From Bacillota bacterium (GTDB lineage Bacteria; Bacillota; Clostridia; Christensenellales; Aristaeellaceae), in NCBI GenBank assembly GCA_023459275.1, contig JAEWVC010000087.1, forward strand, positions 1 through 9,074: a stretch of DNA of 9,074 nucleotides, written 5' to 3'. Each line of letters starts with the position of its first letter. The first letter of the stretch is position 1. Both the position numbers and the translations under genes were made by a program. Below, piece by piece: positions 1 through 5,874 of this stretch. Below the pieces are notes generated by a model, which was not told the origin of the DNA, searched no databases, and saw only the letters and a program-made list of their open reading frames with translations.

Positions 1-10
1 TTTATTACAT

Positions 11-60
11 CCCCCGGCCCCCCGCGGGGGGGGGGGGGCGCCGCCCCCCCCCCCCGGCCA
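11..60. repeat. G/C homopolymer tract able to fold on itself
   Basis: A run of 13 G (26-38) is followed, after a five-base spacer, by a run of 12 C broken from it only by CGCCG (44-55). The two runs are self-complementary. The tract lies just upstream of the first gene and near the edge of the window. It may be a genuine GC-rich hairpin, but homopolymers this long are also typical of sequencing or assembly error at a contig end. No coding function is visible. Confidence 0.5.
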
Positions 61-97
61 CAAACGGCGAGCAACACAGGAAAGGCTGCAAAACAAC

Positions 98-1120
98 ATG
101 AACAAATGGAAAATGATTGGTCCCGCCACGCCCAACATGCCGTGGCAGGACCGCCCGGAAGGCATCGTAAACGCGCCGGTATGGCGCTATACGGACAATC
201 CGGTCATCGGGCGCAATCCGCTGCCCGGTGTCGCGCGCATCTTCAACAGCGCGGTCATGCCCTATAAAGACGGCTTCATCGGCGTATTCAGGGGCGAACA
301 GACCGACGGCGTACCCCACATCTATCTTGGCCGCAGTGCGGACGGCATCCGATGGGCGTTCGACAGCGAAAAGATCGCCTTTACGGACGAGGACGGCAAG
401 CCCTTCATGCCGCTTTACGCCTATGATCCGCGGCTTTGCAAGGTGGAGGATACCTACTATGTCATCTGGTGCACGGATTTTTACGGCGCGGCCATCGGCA
501 TGGCCAAAACAGAGGATTTCCAGACTTTCACGCGCATTGAGAATCCTTTTTTGCCCTTCAACCGCAACGCCGTGCTGTTTCCGCGCAAGATCGGCGGCAA
601 CTTCGTGCTCCTGTCCCGGCCTTCCGACAGCGGGCATACACCCTTTGGCGACATCTTTGTCAGCGAAAGCCCGGATATGCGCTACTGGGGCAGGCACCGG
701 CATGTGATGAGCCGCGGAAGCCGCTGGTGGGAATCGCTGAAGGTTGGCGGCGGCGCCGCGCCCATCGAGACAAGCGAAGGCTGGCTGCTTTTCTATCACG
801 GTGTCGTCAACACCTGCAACGGCTATGTCTATTCCATCGGCGGAGCGGTCCTGGACAGGGACAACCCATCCGTGGTCAAATACCGCTGCAGCAATTACCT
901 GCTCACCCCGGAAGCATGGTATGAAGAGCGCGGCTTCGTGCCCAACGTGTGCTTCCCCTGCGCCACGCTGCAGGACCCGGACACCGGCCGCATCGCCATC
1001 TACTATGGGGCGGCGGACACCTATGTGGGCCTGGCGTTCACCACCCTGGACAGTATCCTGGACTACATCATCAAAAACAGCGCGGTCACCGGGAGCGATA
1101 CGGAAATAGGCCGCCGCTGA
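98..1120 (+). CDS. GH130 family beta-1,4-mannooligosaccharide phosphorylase (GH130_2-like)
   Basis: This 340-residue protein is a glycoside hydrolase family 130 phosphorylase, a five-bladed beta-propeller family. Members split beta-mannosides with inorganic phosphate and release alpha-mannose 1-phosphate, saving ATP. The N-terminus (IGPATPNMPWQDRP, residues 7-20) and the run IFNSAV (48-53) are typical of the GH130_2-like branch. YDPR at 109-112 carries D110, the expected catalytic acid. RPSDSGHTPFGDIF (174-187), the WW..LK.G.G block (210-219), YHGV (233-236) and IYYGAADT (301-308) line the active-site and phosphate region in this family. There is no signal peptide, so it should act in the cytoplasm on imported mannooligosaccharides. 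The start at 98 is chosen because it has the only plausible Shine-Dalgarno, AGGAAAGG at 78-85, although the spacer of 12 nt is long; Met6 has no site of its own. The esterase gene follows after 15 bp. Family assignment is firm. The preferred chain length (mannobiose, longer oligomers or mannosyl-glucose) is inferred. Confidence 0.9.
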   Translation: MNKWKMIGPATPNMPWQDRPEGIVNAPVWRYTDNPVIGRNPLPGVARIFNSAVMPYKDGFIGVFRGEQTDGVPHIYLGRSADGIRWAFDSEKIAFTDEDGKPFMPLYAYDPRLCKVEDTYYVIWCTDFYGAAIGMAKTEDFQTFTRIENPFLPFNRNAVLFPRKIGGNFVLLSRPSDSGHTPFGDIFVSESPDMRYWGRHRHVMSRGSRWWESLKVGGGAAPIETSEGWLLFYHGVVNTCNGYVYSIGGAVLDRDNPSVVKYRCSNYLLTPEAWYEERGFVPNVCFPCATLQDPDTGRIAIYYGAADTYVGLAFTTLDSILDYIIKNSAVTGSDTEIGRR

Positions 1121-1135
1121 AGAAAAGGAAGCGCC

Positions 1136-2257
1136 ATGAACGAAAGCCGGCTGCAGGCCCTGCAAAGGCCCGGTGAAGCACTGGTCTCTCCCGATGACAC
1201 AAGGCTTCAATACGTTGGCCGGATCGACGACGCGGACAAAAAAGCGCCGCGGATGAGCTGGGTTTTAAGCGGTATTCATTTTGGCTTAAGGGGCAGGCAC
1301 GCACGCCTGCTGGTCAGGAATACGCACGGCTTCTGGCAAAATGCCCTCGGGGTGGTTGTCAACGGCCAGCAAAGCGTGCTGCCGCTCCAAAATGACGTTT
1401 TGGAGGCGCTGGACCTGGGCCCCTTTTTAACCGACGGAGATAATGATGTAACGGTCTTCAAGCGCATGGACGCTTGCCACCTGATCGCATTTTATGGTAT
1501 CATAACCGGCGAACCCGCGGCGCTGTTCCGCGCGCCAAGCCCTCCAAACCGCCGCATGGAGGTCTATGGTGATTCCGTGTCGGCGGGCGAGGTGTGCGAG
1601 GCGGCCGGCTATGTGGGGCTTCCCGATCCCGGCCATAACGGCCAGTACTCCAACGGCTATATGTCCTACGCCGGGCAGGCGGCCAGGCTGCTTCACGCGC
1701 AGTGCCACAATATTTCCCAGGGCGGTATTTCCCTGCAGGACGGTCGCGGCTACTTCCGTGCCCCCGATACGCTGGGCATGCTGTCCTGCTTTGACAAGAC
1801 GGCCTACAATCCGGCCCTCGGCCCCGTGAAAGCCTGGGATTTCTCCCGGTACCGCCCCCATGTGGTGATCGTGGCGCTGGGGCAGAACGACGCGCACCCG
1901 GATGATTTCATGAAGGATGATCCGGATGGGGAAAAGGCGCTGCGCTGGAAAGAGGAGTACGCACGTTTTTTGGCGGCGCTGCGCGCGCGATACCCTGCCG
2001 CCCGCATCATTCTGACCACCACATTGCTCATGCACGATCCGTCCTGGGACCGTGCCATCGGCGAGGTGGCTGGTATGCTGCGGCGGACGGATGAGAAGAT
2101 CCATCATTTTTTGTACAGCCGCAACGGCGCCGCAACGCCCGGCCATCCCCGGATACCGGAGCATGCGGAGATGGCGCGGGAACTGAGCGCCTTTATCGAA
2201 TCCCTGGGGGAAAGCGTCTGGCTGGATGGAGAGGCGGAGGCCCCCGTTACCACATGA
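1136..2257 (+). CDS. CE2-type SGNH/GDSL carbohydrate acetylesterase
   Basis: This 373-residue protein has the two-part layout of carbohydrate esterase family 2: an N-terminal beta-sandwich of about 135 residues and a C-terminal SGNH hydrolase domain. The SGNH landmarks are visible: YGDSVSAGE at 144-152 with nucleophile S147; an oxyanion-hole glycine in QGGISLQDG; GQND at 249-252 with N251; and GHPRIPEH near the C-terminus with catalytic H337. The Asp usually two to three residues before the His in SGNH enzymes is not evident; CE2 enzymes are known to work with a Ser-His dyad. No signal peptide or membrane segment is seen, suggesting cytoplasmic deacetylation of imported oligosaccharides. A good Shine-Dalgarno (AAGGAAG, 1125-1131) lies just before the start, and the 15-bp gap to the GH130 gene implies co-transcription. 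Known Clostridial beta-mannan loci pair GH130 phosphorylases with CE2 esterases that remove mannose O-acetyls. The substrate here is inferred from that pairing. Confidence 0.85.
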   Translation: MNESRLQALQRPGEALVSPDDTRLQYVGRIDDADKKAPRMSWVLSGIHFGLRGRHARLLVRNTHGFWQNALGVVVNGQQSVLPLQNDVLEALDLGPFLTDGDNDVTVFKRMDACHLIAFYGIITGEPAALFRAPSPPNRRMEVYGDSVSAGEVCEAAGYVGLPDPGHNGQYSNGYMSYAGQAARLLHAQCHNISQGGISLQDGRGYFRAPDTLGMLSCFDKTAYNPALGPVKAWDFSRYRPHVVIVALGQNDAHPDDFMKDDPDGEKALRWKEEYARFLAALRARYPAARIILTTTLLMHDPSWDRAIGEVAGMLRRTDEKIHHFLYSRNGAATPGHPRIPEHAEMARELSAFIESLGESVWLDGEAEAPVTT

Positions 2258-2320
2258 CAGATACGGTTTGTATGCTCCGCACAGCCGTGTGCGCGCCAAC
2301 AACCGGAAAGCGGGAAAAGC

Positions 2321-3349
2321 ATGACGAGCATGGAAAAGAGTGTCAAGATGGCGGATATCGCGCAGGCGCTGGGCATCAGCACGGTCGCGGTTTCCAAGGC
2401 GCTCGCCGGCCGGAAGGGGGTCAGCGAGGAACTTCGCGGGCGTGTCAGGCGCCTGGCGGAGGAAATGGGCTACCAGCCGCCCGCCGTGCGCCGCAAGTCC
2501 CAGCAGGGCGAGGGCTACAATATCGGCGTGCTCATCCCCGAAAGATATCTGGACAATTACAACGAGTCCTTTTATTGGAAGCTGTATCAGCAAGTCACCG
2601 CGCGCGCCATGCAAAAGGGGTGCTTCACCCTTCTGGAAATGCTCAGCGAGCAGGACGCCCTTGGCGGAAAGCCGCCGAAGCTGATCGCCGAAAACAAAGT
2701 GGACGCACTGATCATCATCGGCAAGCCGTCCCACGGCTACGCTGGGAAGATCAAGGCCGAATGGCATCGCCCGTTGGTTTTTCTGGACTTTTATGATTCC
2801 TATGTCAGTGCCGATTCAGTGATCTCGGACGGTTTTTACGGCATGTATTTGATGACCAATTACCTGATCGACAGAGGCCACCGGGATATCGGCTATGTGG
2901 GCACCCTGCTGGCCACCGACAGCATTACGGACCGTTATCTTGGCTATGTCAAGGCGCTTATGGAGCGCGGCCTGCCTGTCAACAGCGCATGGCTGGTCCC
3001 CGACCGCGATATCGGCAGCGGCAACATGATCCCCATGCAGTTTTCCGAAAAAATGCCAACCGCTTATGTCTGCAACTGCGATTTCATGGCCAGCGTGCTC
3101 ATCGGCCAGCTGAAAGAACGCGGCTTGCGGGTGCCGGAGGACATTTCGGTGGTGGGTTTTGATGATTACCTGTTCCCGGGCCCATGCGATGTAGGCATTA
3201 CCACCTATGCGGTGGACATCCACGAGATGGCGCACTGCGCCATCCGCGTGGTGCAAAGAAAACTGTCCGGCGAATCCTATAAAACGGGCATGCAGATCAT
3301 GCAGGGATACCTGGTTGAGCGCGAGAGCGTCCGCACGCTGAAAGCCTGA
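2321..3349 (+). CDS. LacI-family transcriptional regulator
   Basis: This 342-residue protein has a LacI-type helix-turn-helix at about residues 8-30 (VKMADIAQALGISTVAVSKA), a hinge helix around 46-57, and a periplasmic-binding-protein-like sugar-sensing domain from about 66 to the end. Typical ligand-domain marks include the inter-lobe segment IGYVG (190-194) and ISVVGFDDY (275-283). Length and domain order are normal for the family. It follows the esterase gene in the same direction after 63 bp, so it most likely controls the mannoside cassette in answer to a sugar. Neither the ligand nor the operator can be read, because the operon promoter seems to be upstream of the window. The start at 2321 has a weak purine-rich site (GGAAAG, 2305-2310). 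A second ATG at 2330, preceded by GGGAAAAG (2312-2319), is nearly as plausible and would remove three residues. The gene converges with ligA across a repeat-filled gap. Confidence 0.92.
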   Translation: MTSMEKSVKMADIAQALGISTVAVSKALAGRKGVSEELRGRVRRLAEEMGYQPPAVRRKSQQGEGYNIGVLIPERYLDNYNESFYWKLYQQVTARAMQKGCFTLLEMLSEQDALGGKPPKLIAENKVDALIIIGKPSHGYAGKIKAEWHRPLVFLDFYDSYVSADSVISDGFYGMYLMTNYLIDRGHRDIGYVGTLLATDSITDRYLGYVKALMERGLPVNSAWLVPDRDIGSGNMIPMQFSEKMPTAYVCNCDFMASVLIGQLKERGLRVPEDISVVGFDDYLFPGPCDVGITTYAVDIHEMAHCAIRVVQRKLSGESYKTGMQIMQGYLVERESVRTLKA

Positions 3350-3352
3350 GAG

Positions 3353-3377
3353 AATAATACTGCTTCCAAATATTATT
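3353..3377. repeat. AT-rich inverted repeat after the lacI-type gene
   Basis: AATAATA at 3353-3359 is matched by TATTATT at 3371-3377 across an 11-nt loop, a few bases after the LacI-type stop codon. The stem is entirely A-T and is therefore weak. It could be a minor RNA 3'-end structure but does not have the GC-rich stem of an intrinsic terminator. Confidence 0.3.
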
Positions 3378-3391
3378 TCCCAATCGTATAA

Positions 3392-3420
3392 GGCCAGCCC
3401 GCAGCATGTGCGGACTGGCC
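3392..3420 (+). terminator. Candidate transcription-ending hairpin downstream of the LacI-type gene
   Basis: GGCCAGCCCGCA pairs with TGCGGACTGGCC around a five-base loop, giving a 12-bp GC-rich stem with one mismatch. It is the first strong hairpin after the LacI-type stop codon and well placed to end the + strand operon. No T-run follows it, so it is not a canonical intrinsic terminator; it may instead protect the 3' end or be part of the repeat array that follows. Confidence 0.4.
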
Positions 3421-3424
3421 TCAG

Positions 3425-3453
3425 GCCGTCAAAATAGTGCCTATTTTGACGGC
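3425..3453. repeat. Perfect 13-bp inverted repeat
   Basis: GCCGTCAAAATAG and CTATTTTGACGGC are perfect reverse complements separated by the three bases TGC. Read on either strand the hairpin contains a short A/T block inside a GC-closed stem. It is the second of four back-to-back palindromes (3392-3532) in the convergent gap. It may help stop transcription from both sides; it encodes nothing. Confidence 0.6.
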
Positions 3454-3455
3454 GG

Positions 3456-3487
3456 CCCCTAGAAAGTGAAATTTCACTTTCTAGGGG
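3456..3487. repeat. 32-bp perfect palindrome without spacer
   Basis: The left arm CCCCTAGAAAGTGAAA is followed directly by its exact reverse complement, with the centre between 3471 and 3472 in AAATTT. A 32-bp palindrome with no mismatch and no loop is unusual. It could form a cruciform, serve as a symmetric protein-binding site, or act as a bidirectional transcription stop. It abuts copy A of the four-hairpin element, only three bases away, and shares the CACTTT word with its first stem. Confidence 0.65.
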
Positions 3488-3490
3488 TTG

Positions 3491-3618
3491 CACTTTTCAC
3501 CTGCGGCCTCTGGCCGCGGGCGGTGAAAAGTGTAAGGAATGCTTGCTTCGCAAGCGTCCCGCGCACCCGGCAAAGCCGGGCGACACGATTTCAATTGAAG
3601 GGGTTCCACCCCTTCAAT
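3491..3618 (+). repeat. Four-hairpin structured intergenic element, copy A
   Basis: The 128-nt unit contains four hairpins in a row. Hairpin 1 (3491-3532) has an 11-bp outer stem, CACTTTTCACC with GGTGAAAAGTG, and an inner stem GCGGCC/GGCCGC. Hairpin 2 (3541-3555) is GCTTGC-TTC-GCAAGC. Hairpin 3 (3566-3580) is CCCGGC-AAA-GCCGGG. Hairpin 4 (3594-3618) is an 11-bp stem, ATTGAAGGGGT with ACCCCTTCAAT, around TCC. The linkers TAAGGAAT, GCGTCCCGCGC and CACGATT are unpaired or weakly paired. A second copy lies inverted at 8916-9050. The core 3530-3603 aligns without gaps to the complement of 8932-9005, matching at 63 of 74 positions, and most differences inside stems are compensated. It could be a MITE-like or REP-like mobile repeat or a structured RNA; no family name is assigned. 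Confidence 0.75.
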
Positions 3619-3633
3619 GCATCCCCGAAAATT

Positions 3634-3658
3634 GGTCTGACTTTGTTGATGGTCTGAC
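3634..3658. repeat. Short direct repeat GGTCTGAC x2
   Basis: GGTCTGAC occurs at 3634-3641 and again at 3651-3658, nine bases apart. The spacing is less than two helical turns centre to centre. The repeat sits between the four-hairpin element and the next palindrome. It may be a small target-site-like duplication or chance; no function is evident. Confidence 0.4.
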
Positions 3659-3720
3659 CTTCCCCCAAGGGGGAAGGCTTTGGGGAGATGCCTCCCACCG
3701 GATTCTGTTTGCCTTGGGGG
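3658..3720. repeat. Palindrome cluster with two alternative foldings
   Basis: CCTTCCCCC (3658-3666) pairs perfectly with GGGGGAAGG (3669-3677) across two bases. In an alternative fold CCCCCAAGG (3662-3670) pairs with CCTTGGGGG (3712-3720), and the small stem GGGAG-ATGC-CTCCC (3683-3696) lies between. The two larger pairings exclude each other. On the - strand the CCTTCCCCCTTGGGGGAAGG module resembles a repeat that I associate with intergenic regions of gut Clostridia; that link is from memory and not tested. Confidence 0.5.
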
Positions 3721-3753
3721 GCGAAAAGTATCCCTTGTTTTCCATATAATGAA

Positions 3754-3843
3754 GGATTCCAAAGGGACTCTTCCCCTCCGGCTCCTCACTGCCGTAGTTT
3801 GAACCCATAAATGAATGATCCCATAAATGGGATTCCAAAGGGA
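3754..3843. repeat. Duplicated 14-bp word with associated hairpin in the ligA 3' flank
   Basis: GGATTCCAAAGGGA occurs exactly at 3754-3767 and 3830-3843. CCCATAAATG is also duplicated, at 3804-3813 and 3820-3829. ATCCCAT-AA-ATGGGAT (3818-3833) is a perfect 7-bp hairpin and is the first full hairpin beyond the ligA stop on the - strand. It is followed there by a T-rich but not continuous stretch, so it is only a weak terminator candidate. The segment looks like two partial copies of one intergenic repeat. Confidence 0.5.
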
Positions 3844-3882
3844 TCATATCCCTTTGGCGGGGTCCAGGGGCAGCGCCCCTGG
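3837..3882. repeat. Two hairpins overlapping the ligA stop codon
   Basis: AAAGGGAT-CAT-ATCCCTTT (3837-3855) is a perfect 8-bp stem whose central bases overlap the ligA stop codon (3844-3846, read on the - strand). CCAGGGGC-AGC-GCCCCTGG (3864-3882) is a second perfect 8-bp stem lying wholly inside the ligA reading frame. Together they continue the palindrome array of the intergenic region into the gene. The pair looks like a dispersed intergenic repeat that has become the 3' end of the coding sequence. Confidence 0.6.
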
Positions 3883-5871
3883 CGGTACCTCCTGAACTTT
3901 CCCCAAGAACTCCGCCTCGCCGATCACCGGGATGTTCAGTTCCCGGGCTTTTTGCAGCTTGCTTCCGGCGTTTTCCCCGGCCAGGACGAAGGCGGTTTTG
4001 CGGCTTACGCTGCCCGCCGCGGTGCCGCCGTTTTCCCGGATCAGGTCTTCGGCCTGCTGGCGGGAAAGGGTGGCAAGGGTGCCGGTGACCACCACGGTAA
4101 GCCCCTCCAGGGCTCCGCCCCGGGCCTTTATCGCCTCCCGGGGGGTCACCCCGGCGTTCAGCAGCCTTTGGATCATATCCAGGTTTTCCGGGAAGGAGAA
4201 GAAGTCGGCCACGCTCTGGGCCACCACCTCGCCCACCTCGGGAATCTGCGTCAGTTCTTCCATGGAGGCGGCCTTCAGGGCATCTAAGCTGCCGAAATGG
4301 TTCGCCAGGTCCCTGGCCGTCTTGCGGCCCACGTTGGGGATGCCCAGGGCAAACAGGAAGGCGTCCAGGGCGCAGTTCCGGCTTGCCTCCAATGCTTTCA
4401 GCAGGTTACCGGCCTTCTTTTCCTTGAAGCCCTCCAGCTGCAGCAGCTGCTCCCGGGTAAGGCCGTAGAGCCCCGCGGGGTCCCGAAGGCCAAAGACATC
4501 GTAGATGAGGCCGGCGGTCTTGTCGGAGAAGGTTTCAATGTCCATGGCGTCCCGGCCGGCAAAATGGGCGATGCGGGCCACGGCCTGGGGCCGGCAGCCG
4601 GAGCGGTTCATGCAGTAGAGGTTGGCGCCGCGCTCCCTAAGCGCCGCGCCGCAGGCGGGGCAGTGGGTTGGCTTTTCGATGGGGGTTTCGCCGGGCTCCG
4701 GCTCCCCCACCCGGCCCATGATCTCCGGGATCACATCGTTGGAGCGGCGTATCAGCACCTGGCAGCCCAGCGCCACCTTTTTGCGCTGGATATCGCCCCA
4801 GTTGTTCAGCGTGGCCTTTTTCACGGTGACGCCGCCGAAATCCACCGGCTCCAAGTGGGCCAGGGGCGTCAGCTTGCCGGTGCGGCCCGGCTCCCACACA
4901 ACGCTTTTCAGGGTGGTCACGTTCTCCTCGGCCTCAAACTTGTAGGCCACCTCCCAGCGGGGAAACTTGTCGGTATACCCAAGGGCTTCCCGCAGCCCTA
5001 CATCGGCCACCTTTACCACCGCGCCGTCGATGAGGAAGTCCAGGGTGTCCCGGTTCCGCTCGATTTCCCGGATACAATCCTCCATCTCCGCAAGGCTCCT
5101 GGCCTCCCTAACAAAGGGGCTTACCGGGAAGCCGTTGTCCCGGAGAAATTGCAGCATGCCAGCCTGGTCGTGATAGGGCGGGTCCTGGATGGTGCCCACC
5201 TGATAGAAGAAGGCGCTGAGCTTCCTTGAGGCCGTCACCTTGGGGTCCAGGTTGCGGATGGCCCCCGCCGCGGCGTTCCTGGCGTTCTTCAGCGGCTCCA
5301 AAGCGGTCTCGTTGTACTTTTTAAGGGAGGACAGGCGCATGATGCACTCGCCCTGCACCTCCAAAAACCCCTGGTAGGGGATGGCAAGCGGCAGGTCGCG
5401 GATGGTCATGGCCTGGGGAAGCACCGCCTCCCCCACCTCGCCGTTGCCCCGGGTGGCAGCCTGAATCAGCTTTCCGCCCTCATAGGTCAGGTTCACGGTG
5501 AGGCCGTCCATCTTGTATTCCACAAAATAGGATATGTTTTGGGCAAACCCCGCCTGGGCTGCCAGCTTTTCCACCCGCTGCACCCAGGCCCGCAGGCCGT
5601 CCGGGTCCTGCACCTTGTCCATGCTCCACAGGCGGCTTACATGCCTGTGGGGCAGGAAGGCGGCAAGGGGCTGCCCACCCACCCGAAGGGTAGGGGAACC
5701 GGGCAATTTCTCCCCCGTCTGCTGTTCCAAAAGGACAAGCTCATCATAGAGCTTGTCCCATTGGGCGTCCGAAAGAAACGGATCGTCGTTTTCATAATAG
5801 GCCCGGCTGGCCTCGTTGAGGCGGCTTGCCAGGTCCTGCATCCTTTGCGTCTGCTCCCGGGAAGCGGGCAT
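3844..5871 (-). CDS. ligA: NAD-dependent DNA ligase LigA, divergent
   Basis: This 675-residue protein, close to the usual LigA length, seals nicks in DNA during replication and repair using NAD+. The order is complete: domain Ia (about 10-60), adenylation domain with the nucleophilic lysine in YKMDG (K120), DGAVVKV (283-289) and KFEA (311-314), OB fold (about 325-390), a four-cysteine zinc site (C404, C407, C420, C426), helix-hairpin-helix repeats (about 475-560) and a C-terminal BRCT domain (about 588-660). Several usually invariant motifs differ: TRGNG for TRGDG (140-144), EVQGE for EVRGE (171-175), WSMDK where the family has SL.N, and RRSND before VIP where KAGD is usual. It may be a divergent main ligase or a paralogue. 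The start lies three bases after the pcrA stop, preceded by an AAGGTGG-like site inside pcrA, implying coupled translation. The last 13 or so residues (PPGALPLDPAKGI) are encoded by palindromic repeat sequence. Confidence 0.95.
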   Translation of the reverse strand: MPASREQTQRMQDLASRLNEASRAYYENDDPFLSDAQWDKLYDELVLLEQQTGEKLPGSPTLRVGGQPLAAFLPHRHVSRLWSMDKVQDPDGLRAWVQRVEKLAAQAGFAQNISYFVEYKMDGLTVNLTYEGGKLIQAATRGNGEVGEAVLPQAMTIRDLPLAIPYQGFLEVQGECIMRLSSLKKYNETALEPLKNARNAAAGAIRNLDPKVTASRKLSAFFYQVGTIQDPPYHDQAGMLQFLRDNGFPVSPFVREARSLAEMEDCIREIERNRDTLDFLIDGAVVKVADVGLREALGYTDKFPRWEVAYKFEAEENVTTLKSVVWEPGRTGKLTPLAHLEPVDFGGVTVKKATLNNWGDIQRKKVALGCQVLIRRSNDVIPEIMGRVGEPEPGETPIEKPTHCPACGAALRERGANLYCMNRSGCRPQAVARIAHFAGRDAMDIETFSDKTAGLIYDVFGLRDPAGLYGLTREQLLQLEGFKEKKAGNLLKALEASRNCALDAFLFALGIPNVGRKTARDLANHFGSLDALKAASMEELTQIPEVGEVVAQSVADFFSFPENLDMIQRLLNAGVTPREAIKARGGALEGLTVVVTGTLATLSRQQAEDLIRENGGTAAGSVSRKTAFVLAGENAGSKLQKARELNIPVIGEAEFLGKVQEVPPGALPLDPAKGI

Positions 5872-5874
5872 GCG

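Larger units (their letters stand above)
3350..3843. other. Convergent intergenic region filled with palindromes
   Basis: This 494-bp gap separates the LacI-type gene from ligA, which converge on it. About ten inverted repeats follow one another with short spacers, from 3353 to the ligA stop. Small open frames exist on both strands, but they run through the palindromes, lack family resemblance and lack good ribosome sites, so no gene is called. The layout matches the usual preference of dispersed palindromic repeats for gaps between convergent genes. Confidence 0.7.

Noticed and set aside
5..1210. Open frame of 401 codons on the - strand, antisense to the GH130 gene
   Set aside because: It runs through the G/C homopolymer tract and opposes a clear GH130 gene; no domain is visible.
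1427..2767. Open frame of 446 codons on the - strand, antisense to the esterase and regulator genes
   Set aside because: It spans two real genes and the gap between them, and its translation shows no family motifs. It is explained by GC-rich codon positions.
3353..3377. Intrinsic terminator of the LacI-type gene
   Set aside because: The stem is only A-T pairs with a long loop; the GC-rich hairpins downstream are better candidates.
3392..3618. CRISPR array
   Set aside because: The repeated hairpins differ in sequence and there are no equal-length spacers between identical direct repeats.
3466..3847. Several small open frames of 60 to 100 codons in the convergent gap
   Set aside because: They read through hairpins on both strands in several frames, with no good ribosome site and no resemblance to known small proteins.
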